DNA from: Clostridia bacterium
GTDB taxonomy: Bacteria > Bacillota > Clostridia > Christensenellales > Aristaeellaceae
Reading direction: 5' to 3'
Assembly: GCA_017395685.1 (NCBI GenBank)
Contig: JAFQOD010000057.1
Span: forward strand, 1-64,000
DNA length: 64,000 nt
Positions 35,861 through 45,281 of this stretch are shown here, in pieces. A program made the position numbers and the translations under genes. The notes below the pieces were generated by a model. That model saw nothing but the letters and a program-made list of their open reading frames with translations, was not told the DNA's origin and searched no databases. Each line of letters opens with the position of its first letter. Position 1 is the stretch's first letter.

Positions 35861-35957
35861 ATTGGATCGCGCTATTGCGCTGTACATGAATGATTGCACG
35901 CCCGACAGCTGCGTCCCAAGACAATGTAAGCCTGCAAGGGGGACGCAAAAGGAATAA
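35856..35957 (+). CDS. Possible 33-residue peptide downstream of spo0A
   Basis: A frame of 33 codons (MELDRAIALYMNDC...) begins just after the hairpin, with three cysteines and a basic end. A related but shortened frame, KSDYALILHRHEYLD, is found at the same place in the second copy at 45799, which hints that it was coding. The ribosome site AAAGGA lies 12 bases upstream and would be hidden in the hairpin. No known family is recognised, and chance is still possible. Confidence 0.35.
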   Translation: MELDRAIALYMNDCTPDSCVPRQCKPARGTQKE

Positions 35958-36109
35958 AAAGATTGCAATCATTAGACAAGAAGTCATATTTTCTACACAA
36001 GATGCTTTGCAAATGATGCTTTCCACATAATATTTTGCGGAACCTTTGACTTTTTAGAGATCAAATGACGAAAGACTGTTCTTTCAGGAATGTTCTCCTC
36101 TTGTTTTGC

Positions 36110-36138
36110 TTGAAACAGGCAATATGATATGGTATCAT
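36110..36138 (+). promoter_or_regulatory. Promoter of the AraC-type response regulator
   Basis: TTGAAA (36110-36115), 17 bases, TATCAT (36133-36138). The remaining bases between 35958 and 36226 show nothing else recognisable. Confidence 0.6.
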
Positions 36139-36226
36139 GAATGTATGAAAGGATACCAGACACTTTGTAAGCTGTACAAAGATATATCCGCATGATGGAT
36201 GTCAAGCTGGCATTTAGGAGGATTTC

Positions 36227-37813
36227 ATGTATCAGATATTCGTGGTGGAGGATGAACTGCTGATCCGGCAAAGCATCCGCAACGTAATCGAGAATATGCA
36301 GGGACCCTATGCACTTTGCGGTGAAGCATCTGACGGCGAGATGGCCCTGTCGATGATGCAGGATCTGATGCCTGACATCGTGCTGACCGATATTCGTATG
36401 CCTTTTCTGGATGGTTTTGAACTGATCCGCCACGCCAAAGCCATGATGCCCTGGTTGAAAATCGTCATCATCAGCGGATATGGAGATTTTGAATCTGCAC
36501 AGAAAGCCATCAGTCTTGGTGTGGATCAGTACCTGCTCAAGCCAATTCGTCCGCCGGAACTGATGAAAACCATTGAGATAATGGCCAGCCGCATCGATGC
36601 TGAAAAGCAGCAGCGCATCTCTGTCCGCAACTATGAAGACGATGAGGTACAGCATGCCCTGCGCCAGCATTTTATGCAGCAATTGCTCTACGGCGGATTA
36701 CATACCAGTACCCTGTTGGAACGTGCCCACGCCCTGAAACTGGATGTAGTCAAGCCAAGCTATCAGCCGGTTCTTTTCTTCTTCGGCCAGGAGGAGTTGG
36801 ATTATCGCCTGCTGCAGCTCTGCGTACGGAACCTGATGGAACGGCTGGATAATCCGCTGTATTATTTTAATGAAGCAAGCACGCTCACCGTTCTTTGCGA
36901 CGGACGGGATCAGGAATCCCTGAGTGAGAATGTATATCAGTTCATCTCCATTCTGCGTCATGAACTGCGGGAATTTTGCCCGATAATTACCACTGTAGTT
37001 GGGCACCCGGTGCATCGGCTGAGCGCAGTCTGTCAAGCCTACCGCACTGCGGCTGATCTGCTGAGAAAAGTCTACGGTGTTTCCGCAGGTCAGGTGGTAG
37101 ATGCCAGCGATGCAGCGCAAATTGCCGCGCAGATCATTGAACTGGGCGATCCCTTTGGGCAGCAATTTCAACAGAAGCTTCAACATACTTCCAGCGCTGA
37201 TATTCCCGCTCTGGTGGATGAGGCTCTGGACAGCCCTGATGGCAGCCGTTTCAACAGTGCTCTCATGCGCTATTATGCACTGATCGATCTGCTGAAGATG
37301 ACAGCGCTGCTGCTCGTCAAAGCGACGCCCGAACTGGATATGAAGGATGTTGCAAGCCGCCTGAGCGCTGAGTATGACGTGATGGCAGCTTCTGGCACTC
37401 TTCCTGCCTTCCGGCAGGCAGCAATCGAACTTCTTCAGCGGTCTGTCGGTCTTCGGAAAGAGAATCTGAGTATAATGAAATACAGCCACGTCATCAGCAA
37501 AGCCGAAAAATACGTGGCCGAAAATTTCTGCAATCCCAACATATCCCTGCTCAGTGTCTCCAAGTATGTAGGGATGAGCGCGGCGCACTTCAGCACCGTT
37601 TTTTCCCAGACGGTGGGGCGCTCTTTCATCAACTATCTGACGGGCATGCGCATCGAGCGCGCCAAGGAACTGCTGACGAAAACCAATATGAAATTATCCA
37701 CGATTGCAATGGAAATTGGATACAACGAGCCGAATTATTTCAGCCATGTCTTCCGCAAGCTGGAAGGAACCACCCCCAAAGAGTACCGTATCCGCACCCA
37801 AGGCGATCAGTAA
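36227..37813 (+). CDS. YesN-type response regulator (REC-AraC)
   Basis: The protein has 528 residues. The receiver domain (about 1-120) has acidic E8-D9 and phosphoacceptor D55 (LTDIRMPF) and K105 (LLKPIRP). A long middle region (about 130-410) of unknown fold leads to a two-part AraC helix-turn-helix (about 425-525: NISLLSVSKYVGMSAAHFSTVFSQ and KLSTIAMEIGYNEPNYFSHVFRK). It is the DNA-binding partner of the histidine kinase at 38796. It should control the ABC importer at 40485-45234. The two genes converge, with the lipoprotein gene overlapping its 3' end by seven bases. Confidence 0.93.
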   Translation: MYQIFVVEDELLIRQSIRNVIENMQGPYALCGEASDGEMALSMMQDLMPDIVLTDIRMPFLDGFELIRHAKAMMPWLKIVIISGYGDFESAQKAISLGVDQYLLKPIRPPELMKTIEIMASRIDAEKQQRISVRNYEDDEVQHALRQHFMQQLLYGGLHTSTLLERAHALKLDVVKPSYQPVLFFFGQEELDYRLLQLCVRNLMERLDNPLYYFNEASTLTVLCDGRDQESLSENVYQFISILRHELREFCPIITTVVGHPVHRLSAVCQAYRTAADLLRKVYGVSAGQVVDASDAAQIAAQIIELGDPFGQQFQQKLQHTSSADIPALVDEALDSPDGSRFNSALMRYYALIDLLKMTALLLVKATPELDMKDVASRLSAEYDVMAASGTLPAFRQAAIELLQRSVGLRKENLSIMKYSHVISKAEKYVAENFCNPNISLLSVSKYVGMSAAHFSTVFSQTVGRSFINYLTGMRIERAKELLTKTNMKLSTIAMEIGYNEPNYFSHVFRKLEGTTPKEYRIRTQGDQ

Positions 37814-38799
37814 CCCCGATCATTGATAAGCGTCTGGGTAAGGTTGGCTGAATCAAATACACTTTCTTCCACGAAAGTAAAACGGGGTGGTGTTTCGCCT
37901 CTTTCCAACTGTTCAATCACAGCCTGTACCCGCGGCCCGTGAAGCGGATTACATTCCACATCATAACTGATTTCTCCGCTCATAACCATCTCCAAGGCCC
38001 TGCGATTCGCATCGAAGGAAACGATGATTACATCCTTGCCAGGCATAAGACCGGCATTTTTCAGCGCGTCAATAGCGCCATAAGCCATGTTGTCATTCTC
38101 CGCGAAAATCACATTAAAATCAATCCCCTGGGCCAGATAAGTTTCCACAAGTTCCTGGCCTTTTGCCTGTGTGAAATCGCCGCTATCCCGGGCAGCTAAC
38201 GTCCATTGGGGATTCCTTTCAAGGCCTCTGTCAAGGCTGGCAGAGCGGCCCACTTGCGCGGAAGAACCATAATTTCCCTGCAAATGGACGATGTTTAAAG
38301 GCTGATCTTTGAACTGATGCTCCAGCCACTGAACCGCAGCGTTTCCCTGGCGCTGAAAATCCGATCCGATCCAGCAGGTGAAAAGATCAGCACCGGCATC
38401 TCCGGTGGCCAGGGAACTGTCAATCATGCGGTCGATGATGATCACAGGGATATTTGCTGCCTTGGCCTCCGCCAGAACGGTATCCCAGCCATCCTCAGTG
38501 GTAGGCGCAAGTACGATATAATCAACGCCTTGATGGATGAAATTACGGATGGCAGTAATCTGACGCTCTTTTTTCTGCTGGGCGTCATCGATAATGAGGC
38601 GGAAGCCATTCTCTGCCGATAAAGCCTGCTGCATACTGCGGGTATTGGCATTTCGCCAGTCGCTTTCCGCACCGACCTGGGAAAAACCGACAACAATCAA
38701 ATGATCATATTCTTCGTTGCCAGATGGCGATGTTGGCGCTGTACAGCCGTCAAACAGGAAAACCATCAACATCAGGGTAATCATCAGGCGAATTCTCAT
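37807..38799 (-). CDS. Lipoprotein sugar-binding protein (type-B PBP), likely sensory
   Basis: The protein has 330 residues. A lipobox LFDGC (cysteine at about residue 19) indicates a membrane-anchored lipoprotein. The fold is the periplasmic-binding-protein-like sugar family (YtfQ/RbsB type), with IIDRMID and FAENDNMAYGAIDAL segments. It is related to the binding protein at 40485 but is encoded on the other strand and translationally coupled (ATGA overlap) to the histidine kinase gene upstream. That coupling suggests it presents ligand to the kinase instead of, or as well as, to the transporter. Confidence 0.88.
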   Translation of the reverse strand: MRIRLMITLMLMVFLFDGCTAPTSPSGNEEYDHLIVVGFSQVGAESDWRNANTRSMQQALSAENGFRLIIDDAQQKKERQITAIRNFIHQGVDYIVLAPTTEDGWDTVLAEAKAANIPVIIIDRMIDSSLATGDAGADLFTCWIGSDFQRQGNAAVQWLEHQFKDQPLNIVHLQGNYGSSAQVGRSASLDRGLERNPQWTLAARDSGDFTQAKGQELVETYLAQGIDFNVIFAENDNMAYGAIDALKNAGLMPGKDVIIVSFDANRRALEMVMSGEISYDVECNPLHGPRVQAVIEQLERGETPPRFTFVEESVFDSANLTQTLINDRGY

Positions 38800-40253
38800 G
38801 TGCTTTCTGCCTCCTTCTCCCCAAGATTACGCGTCATGGGCAGCAGTAGCGATACTGTTGACCCTTTGCCCACACTGCTTTCAAAAGACAAGCCATAAGG
38901 TTCGCCGCAGTACAGGCGGATACGCTTATGAACGTTCACCAGGCCAAGGCCGGTATGTTTATCCTCATAAATGCCGGATTGAAGCACACGCACCCGCTCT
39001 TCATCCATCCCTGCGCCATTATCAGTCACTTTCAGCAGCAGATCACCATCTTTCTCCTCACCCGTCACAGTGATCATGCCCATACCGCGGCGGTTTTTAA
39101 TGCCATGATACAATGCATTTTCCACCAGCGGCTGTAAAATCAGCTTGGGCACCATACAATTCAGAAACTCATGCGGCACATTGATTTCATATTGCAGAAT
39201 ATCCGAATATCGGATTTGCTGAATTTCCAGATAACTGGTCACCTGAGAGCATTCAGTTCCCAGCGTCAGCACATCTTCGCCCTTATTAAGTGAATTGCGG
39301 AAAAAAGTTGATAAGTTGGTGACCATGGTCACCACATCCTCCCCCCGGTCGCTTTCGGCAAGGATGGCAATTGAATCTAACGTGTTATATAAAAAATGCG
39401 GGTTGATCTGGGCCTGCAGCAATTCCAATTCGGCACGATGCAAAGAACGCTGATCCTCCACTTGTTTGGTCATGAGAGCGTCCACCCGTCGGGCCATGTC
39501 ATTAAAGCCTGTATCCAGCGTTTGCAGCTCAGCAATATGGGTTTCCACAGGAGTTGGGGTGAAATCGCCGCTGCCAAACTGCTGGGCTTTCCGGCTGAGC
39601 ACGCTGATGGGCTCTGTAATACGCCGTGTCACCCGAACAGAATAGAGGACAATAACCGTGATAAGCACCAATACTGCGGCCGCAACCATCGCTGAAAGCA
39701 CCATCACCTGTGTCCTGATCTGGCCTTGGATGCGGGCCAGTTCCCGAACTTCATCACCAATATAAGCATGCATATAGGTCTCAATCAGCATTGTCAAGCC
39801 GGTTTCGCCGCGGATATTACGTTCCAACAAGTTCATGCGCTGATCATAGGATTCTTCCAATGCAATATCCTGCATATACTGGCGCAGATTCTCACACATA
39901 TCCAGCATGCTCTGGATACGCCACCGATTATCCGTCAGCGTAGTGGTAGTTTCCAAACGACGCAGCACATCCACCGCATCTTCAAGGACATCCATGGGCA
40001 GATCATCCAGGGATGATGCGCTGCGCGGGCGGATGACATGGTTGTACATGCCGGAATCCAGCACCGTCTTGAATTCCTTGTTGAAATCTGCAGCCGTATT
40101 GGCATTGAGTAACACCGAAGCATAACGGGAACTGATAGAAAACAGCGTCACAATCAGCAGAATAATAATTGCGCCCATCACAGGCAGGATGGTCGCCAGC
40201 AATTTTTCCACCTGTTGTTTGATGCTGTGATTTGCCTGTGTCTCTCTGTTCAT
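38796..40253 (-). CDS. YesM-type sensor histidine kinase
   Basis: The protein has 485 residues. The ATG at 40253 is chosen because AGAGGTGG lies at the right distance; six extra codons upstream are possible. Two membrane helices (about 20-45 and 185-210) bracket an extracytoplasmic sensor domain, then a HAMP linker, a His_kinase domain with the phosphorylated histidine in QAQINPHFLYNTL, and a HATPase domain with NALYHGI, DNGAGM and GLGLVN. It should phosphorylate the response regulator at 36227. The overlapping lipoprotein gene suggests a three-part sensing system. Confidence 0.93.
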   Translation of the reverse strand: MNRETQANHSIKQQVEKLLATILPVMGAIIILLIVTLFSISSRYASVLLNANTAADFNKEFKTVLDSGMYNHVIRPRSASSLDDLPMDVLEDAVDVLRRLETTTTLTDNRWRIQSMLDMCENLRQYMQDIALEESYDQRMNLLERNIRGETGLTMLIETYMHAYIGDEVRELARIQGQIRTQVMVLSAMVAAAVLVLITVIVLYSVRVTRRITEPISVLSRKAQQFGSGDFTPTPVETHIAELQTLDTGFNDMARRVDALMTKQVEDQRSLHRAELELLQAQINPHFLYNTLDSIAILAESDRGEDVVTMVTNLSTFFRNSLNKGEDVLTLGTECSQVTSYLEIQQIRYSDILQYEINVPHEFLNCMVPKLILQPLVENALYHGIKNRRGMGMITVTGEEKDGDLLLKVTDNGAGMDEERVRVLQSGIYEDKHTGLGLVNVHKRIRLYCGEPYGLSFESSVGKGSTVSLLLPMTRNLGEKEAEST

Positions 40254-40300
40254 GCATGTCCACCTCTGCATTTATTATATCATAAAATGGATGTGATTGA

Positions 40301-40437
40301 AATTATTCCAAAATATTCTTCATAATTCCAAAGAAAGTATCATTATCTGTTCCCTGCAAGATAAAACTCAAAAATGTTTACTATCCTTATAAAAAGAATT
40401 CGAATGTTTTGCAAGCTGCTTTTATATATAATATATA
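40301..40437 (+). promoter_or_regulatory. Control region of the sugar ABC operon
   Basis: AATTATTCCAAA (40301-40312) and CATAATTCCAAA (40321-40332) are direct repeats 20 bases apart, the spacing of tandem AraC-type sites. About 75 bases further lies TTGCAA (40409-40414), 17 bases, TATATA (40432-40437). The repeats are candidate binding sites of the response regulator at 36227. Confidence 0.45.
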
Positions 40438-40484
40438 CAACAGATCCACACAAAGAGATGTGGACAAAAAAAGGAGGTTAACAC

Positions 40485-41441
40485 ATGAAGAAGTTTGCCC
40501 GTCTGTTCGTTGCTCTGATGATGGTCTGCATCATGGCCATCGGCGTCGCCGCGGCTGAAATCACCGTTGGCATCGTGAACAATCCCCCCTCCGAATCCGG
40601 CTACCGTGAAGCCAACGTGAAGGATTTCGAAGCTGTGTTCTCTGCTGAAAATGGCTACGCCGCCAAGACCTTCTACAGCCTGAAGAACGATGAACAGCTC
40701 TCCGCTGCTCAGCAGTTCATCACCGATGGCGTGGATTACCTGCTGATCTCTGCCGCAGAAACCACCGGCTGGGATGCCGTTCTGGCTTCCGCACAGGAAA
40801 ATGGCATTCCCGTATTCCTGTTTGACCGCATGATCGATTGCGATGAAGAGCTCTATGCTGCTGCTGTCGTATCAGATATGGCGAATCAGGGCAAGCTGGC
40901 CGTGGAATGGCTGATTGCTCAGGCTCTGCCCGAATACAAGATCATTCACATTCAGGGCGCTATGGGTTCCGATGCTCAGATTGGCCGTACCGGCGCGCTG
41001 GATAAGCAGGTTGCCGAGAATGAAAACTGGTCCATCGTTGTACAGCAGACTGCCACCTGGGATGAAGCCGAAGCGAAGAAGATCGTCGAGGCCGTCATCA
41101 ACTCCAAGGAAGACTTCAACATCATCTATGCCGAGAACGACGGCATGGCCCGCGGCGCTGTGGCTGCGCTGGATGAAGCCGGCATTACCCATGGCGTGGG
41201 CGGCAAGGTCATCGTGATGGGCTTCGACTGCAACCGCTGGGCTCTGCGCGAAGTGCTCGCCGGCACCTGGAACTACGACGGCCAGTGCTCTCCCTTCCAG
41301 GCTGCGGTCATCTCTGACATGATCAAAACCCTGGAAGATGGCGGCGCCATTGAAACCAAGCTGGTCATCTCTGAAGAAAAGGGCTTCGATGCCGCCACCA
41401 TCACTCAGGCCGACATCGATCAGTATGGTCTGGGCGAATAA
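40485..41441 (+). CDS. Sugar ABC transporter substrate-binding protein (YtfQ-like)
   Basis: The protein has 318 residues with a signal peptide ending IGVAAA (about residue 23) and no lipobox. AAGGAGG precedes the ATG. It is a type-B periplasmic-binding protein related to YtfQ (galactofuranose), with FLFDRMID and YAENDGMARGAVAAL segments. Codon use is strongly biased toward C-ending codons compared with the flanks, consistent with high expression. It delivers a sugar to the permease pair encoded downstream. A strong hairpin separates it from the ATPase gene. The true ligand cannot be read from the sequence. Confidence 0.92.
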   Translation: MKKFARLFVALMMVCIMAIGVAAAEITVGIVNNPPSESGYREANVKDFEAVFSAENGYAAKTFYSLKNDEQLSAAQQFITDGVDYLLISAAETTGWDAVLASAQENGIPVFLFDRMIDCDEELYAAAVVSDMANQGKLAVEWLIAQALPEYKIIHIQGAMGSDAQIGRTGALDKQVAENENWSIVVQQTATWDEAEAKKIVEAVINSKEDFNIIYAENDGMARGAVAALDEAGITHGVGGKVIVMGFDCNRWALREVLAGTWNYDGQCSPFQAAVISDMIKTLEDGGAIETKLVISEEKGFDAATITQADIDQYGLGE

Positions 41442-41477
41442 TCCCCTGGAAAATCAAGCAAATCATTAAGTAATCTG

Positions 41478-41519
41478 CGCGGTGCGGCTAATGAGGAGTA
41501 ATCCCCACGCCGCACCGCG
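41478..41519 (+). terminator. Intercistronic hairpin (attenuator / mRNA stabiliser)
   Basis: An 11-bp perfect stem CGCGGTGCGGC / GCCGCACCGCG around about 20 bases, without a T run. Such hairpins after binding-protein genes are known to stabilise the upstream message or reduce read-through, giving more binding protein than transporter. Confidence 0.7.
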
Positions 41520-41589
41520 TTTCGGGTTGCATAAGCCTGCATGGATTCTCTCAGGTATTTTCATGCAGGACGGCAAAGGAGGAATGTAC

Positions 41590-43092
41590 ATGCAGGATAA
41601 GATCCTGTTGTCCATGCAGGGCATCGGGAAGAGCTTCCCGGGCGTGCGGGCGCTGCATAATGTAGATTTCACCCTCAGGGCTGGGGAGATCCATGCGCTG
41701 ATGGGCGAAAACGGCGCAGGCAAATCCACCCTGATTAAGGTGCTGACCGGTGTTTATACCAAGGATGCCGGTTCCATCAGTATTGAGGGAAAGGAGATCA
41801 CCATCCGCTCTCCCCAGGATGCGCAGAAGGCTGGTATCTCTACCGTATATCAGGAAATCACCCTCTGTCCCAATCTGACCGTGGCAGAGAATATGTTCAT
41901 CGGCCGGGAAAAGGGAGTTATCGTCGGGTGGAAGAAGCGCTACCAGCGGGCCGGGGAAATCTTGCACAGCCTGAACATTCCTGCCAGGCCCAAGCAACAG
42001 CTGGGTTCCTGTTCCCTGGCGGTGCAGCAGATGGTCGCCATCGCCCGGGCTGTGGATATGGATTGCAAGGTGCTCATTCTGGATGAACCCACATCCTCCC
42101 TGGATGATAAAGAAGTAGAGATGCTCTTCTCCCTCATGCGCGATCTGCGCAGCCGCGGCGTAGGAATCATCTTTGTTACCCACTTCCTGGAGCAAGTTTA
42201 CGCAGTCAGCGATCGCATCACAGTGCTGCGCAACGGCGAACTGGTAGGCGAATATGAGGTGGAGCATCTGCCTCAGGTGGAGCTGGTTGCCAAAATGATG
42301 GGCAAAGAGCTGCAGGGACTTTCTGATCTCAAGCGTGATGACAACGTCGATGCTTTCGTCGGCACTCCGGTGTATGCTGCGGAACGCCTGGCCAGCACTG
42401 CCGGTATCGCTCCTTTCGATTTCGCCATCAGCAAGGGTGAGATCAATGGTTTCACGGGTCTTTTGGGTTCTGGCCGCTCAGAAAGCGTACGAGCCATCTT
42501 CGGTGCGGATCGCGTGGGCAGCGGCGTCGTCCGGATGGAAGGCCAGCGGGTAAAGATCGGCAATCCGAAGCAAGCCATGAAGCATGGCATCGGCTATCTG
42601 CCTGAAGACAGAAAGGATGACGGTATCATCGCCGATCTTTCTGTGAGGGAAAATATCCTCCTCGCCCTGCAGGTAATGAAAGGATTCTTCCATCCCCTGT
42701 CCAATAAGGAACAGGAGGCATTTGCCGACGAATATATCAAGGCGCTGGAAATCAAAACTGCTTCCAGTGATACGCCCATTAAATCCCTCTCCGGCGGCAA
42801 TCAGCAAAAGGTTATTCTGGCCCGCTGGCTGCTGACCCACCCAAAATACCTGATCCTGGATGAACCGACCCGCGGTATTGACGTTGGCACGAAAACGGAG
42901 ATCCAGCGCCTGGTGCGCAAACTGGCGGAGGAGGGCATGAGCGTAACCTTTATTTCCTCAGAGATAGAAGAGATGCTGCGCACCTGCTCCCGCCTGATCG
43001 TTATGCGTGACCGTCGCATCGTGGGCGAACTGCGCGGAACGCAGCTCAGTCAGGATAATGTGATGCGGACGATTGCAGGAGGTGATGAGTAA
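41590..43092 (+). CDS. Sugar ABC transporter ATPase (YtfR-like, duplicated)
   Basis: The protein has 500 residues, the length of YtfR/RbsA/MglA. The ATG at 41590 is seven bases after AAAGGAGGA; an ATG two codons earlier touches the ribosome site. Two ABC domains are fused: the first has Walker A GENGAGKST and DEPTSSLDD; the second has the degenerate GLLGSGRSE usual for this family and LSGGNQQK plus DEPTRGIDV. It energises import through the two permeases that follow. Confidence 0.94.
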   Translation: MQDKILLSMQGIGKSFPGVRALHNVDFTLRAGEIHALMGENGAGKSTLIKVLTGVYTKDAGSISIEGKEITIRSPQDAQKAGISTVYQEITLCPNLTVAENMFIGREKGVIVGWKKRYQRAGEILHSLNIPARPKQQLGSCSLAVQQMVAIARAVDMDCKVLILDEPTSSLDDKEVEMLFSLMRDLRSRGVGIIFVTHFLEQVYAVSDRITVLRNGELVGEYEVEHLPQVELVAKMMGKELQGLSDLKRDDNVDAFVGTPVYAAERLASTAGIAPFDFAISKGEINGFTGLLGSGRSESVRAIFGADRVGSGVVRMEGQRVKIGNPKQAMKHGIGYLPEDRKDDGIIADLSVRENILLALQVMKGFFHPLSNKEQEAFADEYIKALEIKTASSDTPIKSLSGGNQQKVILARWLLTHPKYLILDEPTRGIDVGTKTEIQRLVRKLAEEGMSVTFISSEIEEMLRTCSRLIVMRDRRIVGELRGTQLSQDNVMRTIAGGDE

Positions 43093-43093
43093 A

Positions 43094-44170
43094 ATGAAGG
43101 CGCATGCATCCAAATTCAAGTGGAGCAAGTATACCCAGCTGCTGGTACCGCTGATGTCCATTTTGCTGATCGTGATATTCAATCTCCTGCGGGATCCCAG
43201 TTTCTTTTCTATCGGCACGAGCACTAACAATCTGGGGAATCCAGTGCTGACAGGCAATCTGGTCAGTATCCTCAATGGTGCATCAGAGTTGGCTATTATT
43301 GCCATGGGCATGACGCTTGTTACTGCAGCCTGCGGCGGCCAAGACATCTCCGTTGGCGCACTGGCAACCATTGCAGGCAGCGTTTTCGTGAGAATCCTGC
43401 GCAGTGGTCAGATTACCATCGGCTCCATCTTGGTAGGTTTCCTATGCTGCTGCGTGGCGGCAATGCTCTTTGGTGCTTTTAATGGCACCCTCGTTTCCGT
43501 CTTCAGAATTCAACCGATGATCGCAACCCTGGTGCTCTTCACCTGCGGTCGCTCCATCGCTTACTGGATCAACGGCGGAGCAACCCCCACCATATCCAGC
43601 CCGCTGATTACTGCCATTGGCAGCTTTATTCCAGGTTGCCCCGTGCCGACCCCCATCATCATCGTGGCTGTAATGGCGCTCATTCTTGGCTTGGTATTCC
43701 GTTTCACCACCCTGGGCCTGTATACACAAACAGTAGGTATCAATCAACGGGCTGCCCGCCTCAACGGCATCAATCCCATGTTCATCAAGCTTGTCTCTTT
43801 CCTGGTGCTGGGCCTTTGCTGTGCGGTAGCTGGCTGCATCAGCGTCAGCCGCCTGAGCTTGATCAACCATGAAACCATGCTGCTGGAAATCGAAATGGAC
43901 GCCATCCTGGCGGTAGCCATCGGTGGCAACGCCTTGGGCGGCGGAAAATTCAAGGTGACAGGCTCAGTGCTGGGCGCTTATGCCATCCAGGCACTGACCA
44001 CCACCCTCTATGCCATGAAGGTGCCCTCTACCGACGTTAAAGCCTACAAGGCAATCGTGATTATACTGATCGTTGTGATCTCCTCTCCCGTGGTCAAGAA
44101 AGCAACAAACCGCCTATGGACAAAGATTAGGGCCCGCATCCCCGCTAAAAAGGAGGTGGTCGCACAATGA
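43094..44170 (+). CDS. Sugar ABC transporter permease (YtfT-like)
   Basis: The protein has 358 residues from the ATG at 43094. An earlier ATG at 43085 is in frame but only two bases from the GGAGG site, so the start is uncertain by three codons. It is a BPD_transp_2 permease with about eight to ten helices; the family signatures GQDISVGALATIAG and AVAIGGNALGGGKFKVTGS are visible. It overlaps the ATPase gene region closely and the next permease by four bases. The two different permeases probably form a heterodimer, as YtfT and YjfF do in Escherichia coli. Confidence 0.92.
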   Translation: MKAHASKFKWSKYTQLLVPLMSILLIVIFNLLRDPSFFSIGTSTNNLGNPVLTGNLVSILNGASELAIIAMGMTLVTAACGGQDISVGALATIAGSVFVRILRSGQITIGSILVGFLCCCVAAMLFGAFNGTLVSVFRIQPMIATLVLFTCGRSIAYWINGGATPTISSPLITAIGSFIPGCPVPTPIIIVAVMALILGLVFRFTTLGLYTQTVGINQRAARLNGINPMFIKLVSFLVLGLCCAVAGCISVSRLSLINHETMLLEIEMDAILAVAIGGNALGGGKFKVTGSVLGAYAIQALTTTLYAMKVPSTDVKAYKAIVIILIVVISSPVVKKATNRLWTKIRARIPAKKEVVAQ

Positions 44171-45234
44171 AGCGTAACCCTCTGAAACGACGCGAGCCGC
44201 TGACCGATACCATGTTGCTCGTTACCATCACCATTGGTATTTTCTTTGCCATGTATTTTTCAGCCATGGCCATCTGGGGCGGTGGCTTCCTCCGCTGGCA
44301 GCGCGTGTTTGATATGCTCAATGATAACGCGGCGCTGATTATCGTTGCCTGCGGCCTCACTATCGTCATGATCGGCGGCGGCATTGATATTTCCGTCGGC
44401 GGCGTGATCGCGCTGGTGGTCATGTCCTGCGTGGTACATCTCAATGGCGGCGGAAGCATCTTTACCGCTGCGCTGCTTGCTATCGGCATCGGCCTGGCAT
44501 TTGGATTGGCTCAAGGCTTCCTCATTTCCTACCTGGAAATCCAGCCCTTCATCATTACCCTGGCAGGTATGTTCTTTGCCAGAGGCATGACCACGATCGT
44601 CAGCGTACAACCGCAAAAAGTGGCGCATGAAGGTTTCAAGGCACTGATGAATACTAAAATTGAAATTCCATGGCTGGGCTATATTGCCAAAAAAGGAAAT
44701 CTTATCCCAGCCCGTGCAGAAATCGGCGTGGTTATAGCGCTGGTGATTCTGATGTTCATTTTCTTCATGTTGCGTAAGACCAAGCTGGGCCGCAGCTTTT
44801 ACGGCATCGGCGGCAACAGCAATAGCGCGCTGATGCTGGGTGTAAATGTGAAGCGCACACGCTTTATCAGCTATGTCATCAGCGGTTTGCTTTCAGGTAT
44901 TGCCGGATTCGTTTTTATGATGCATACCGGCGCAGGCAACGCCACCAATGCAGCCGGTGCTGAAATGAATGCAATCGCCTCTTCCATCATTGGCGGCACA
45001 TTACTTTCCGGCGGCGTAGGCAATGTGATCGGCACGCTTTTTGGCGTCATGACCCTTGCAACCATCAACTCCATCGTCACCACCTCTGGCTTACGTGATC
45101 CCTGGTGGCAGGAAATCACCGTAGGCGCAATGCTGTGTTTCTTCATCCTGCTGCAAAGCGTGGTGCTATCTCTGCGTGGAAAAGGCGGCTTCAAGGGAAT
45201 GATCCCCAAATGGATCCACAAAAATAAACTATAA
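44167..45234 (+). CDS. Sugar ABC transporter permease (YjfF-like)
   Basis: The protein has 355 residues. It overlaps the preceding permease by four bases (ATGA), with AAGGAGG upstream. The signatures GGGIDISVGGVIALVVM and ASSIIGGTLLSGGVGNV mark it as the second BPD_transp_2 subunit. The gene order binding protein, ATPase, permease, permease is that of ytfQRT-yjfF. A terminator follows about 50 bases after its stop codon. Confidence 0.92.
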   Translation: MKRNPLKRREPLTDTMLLVTITIGIFFAMYFSAMAIWGGGFLRWQRVFDMLNDNAALIIVACGLTIVMIGGGIDISVGGVIALVVMSCVVHLNGGGSIFTAALLAIGIGLAFGLAQGFLISYLEIQPFIITLAGMFFARGMTTIVSVQPQKVAHEGFKALMNTKIEIPWLGYIAKKGNLIPARAEIGVVIALVILMFIFFMLRKTKLGRSFYGIGGNSNSALMLGVNVKRTRFISYVISGLLSGIAGFVFMMHTGAGNATNAAGAEMNAIASSIIGGTLLSGGVGNVIGTLFGVMTLATINSIVTTSGLRDPWWQEITVGAMLCFFILLQSVVLSLRGKGGFKGMIPKWIHKNKL

Positions 45235-45281
45235 AAGTGGAATAACCGCGGAATCATCCTTCTGCATTCCCAATACTACAC

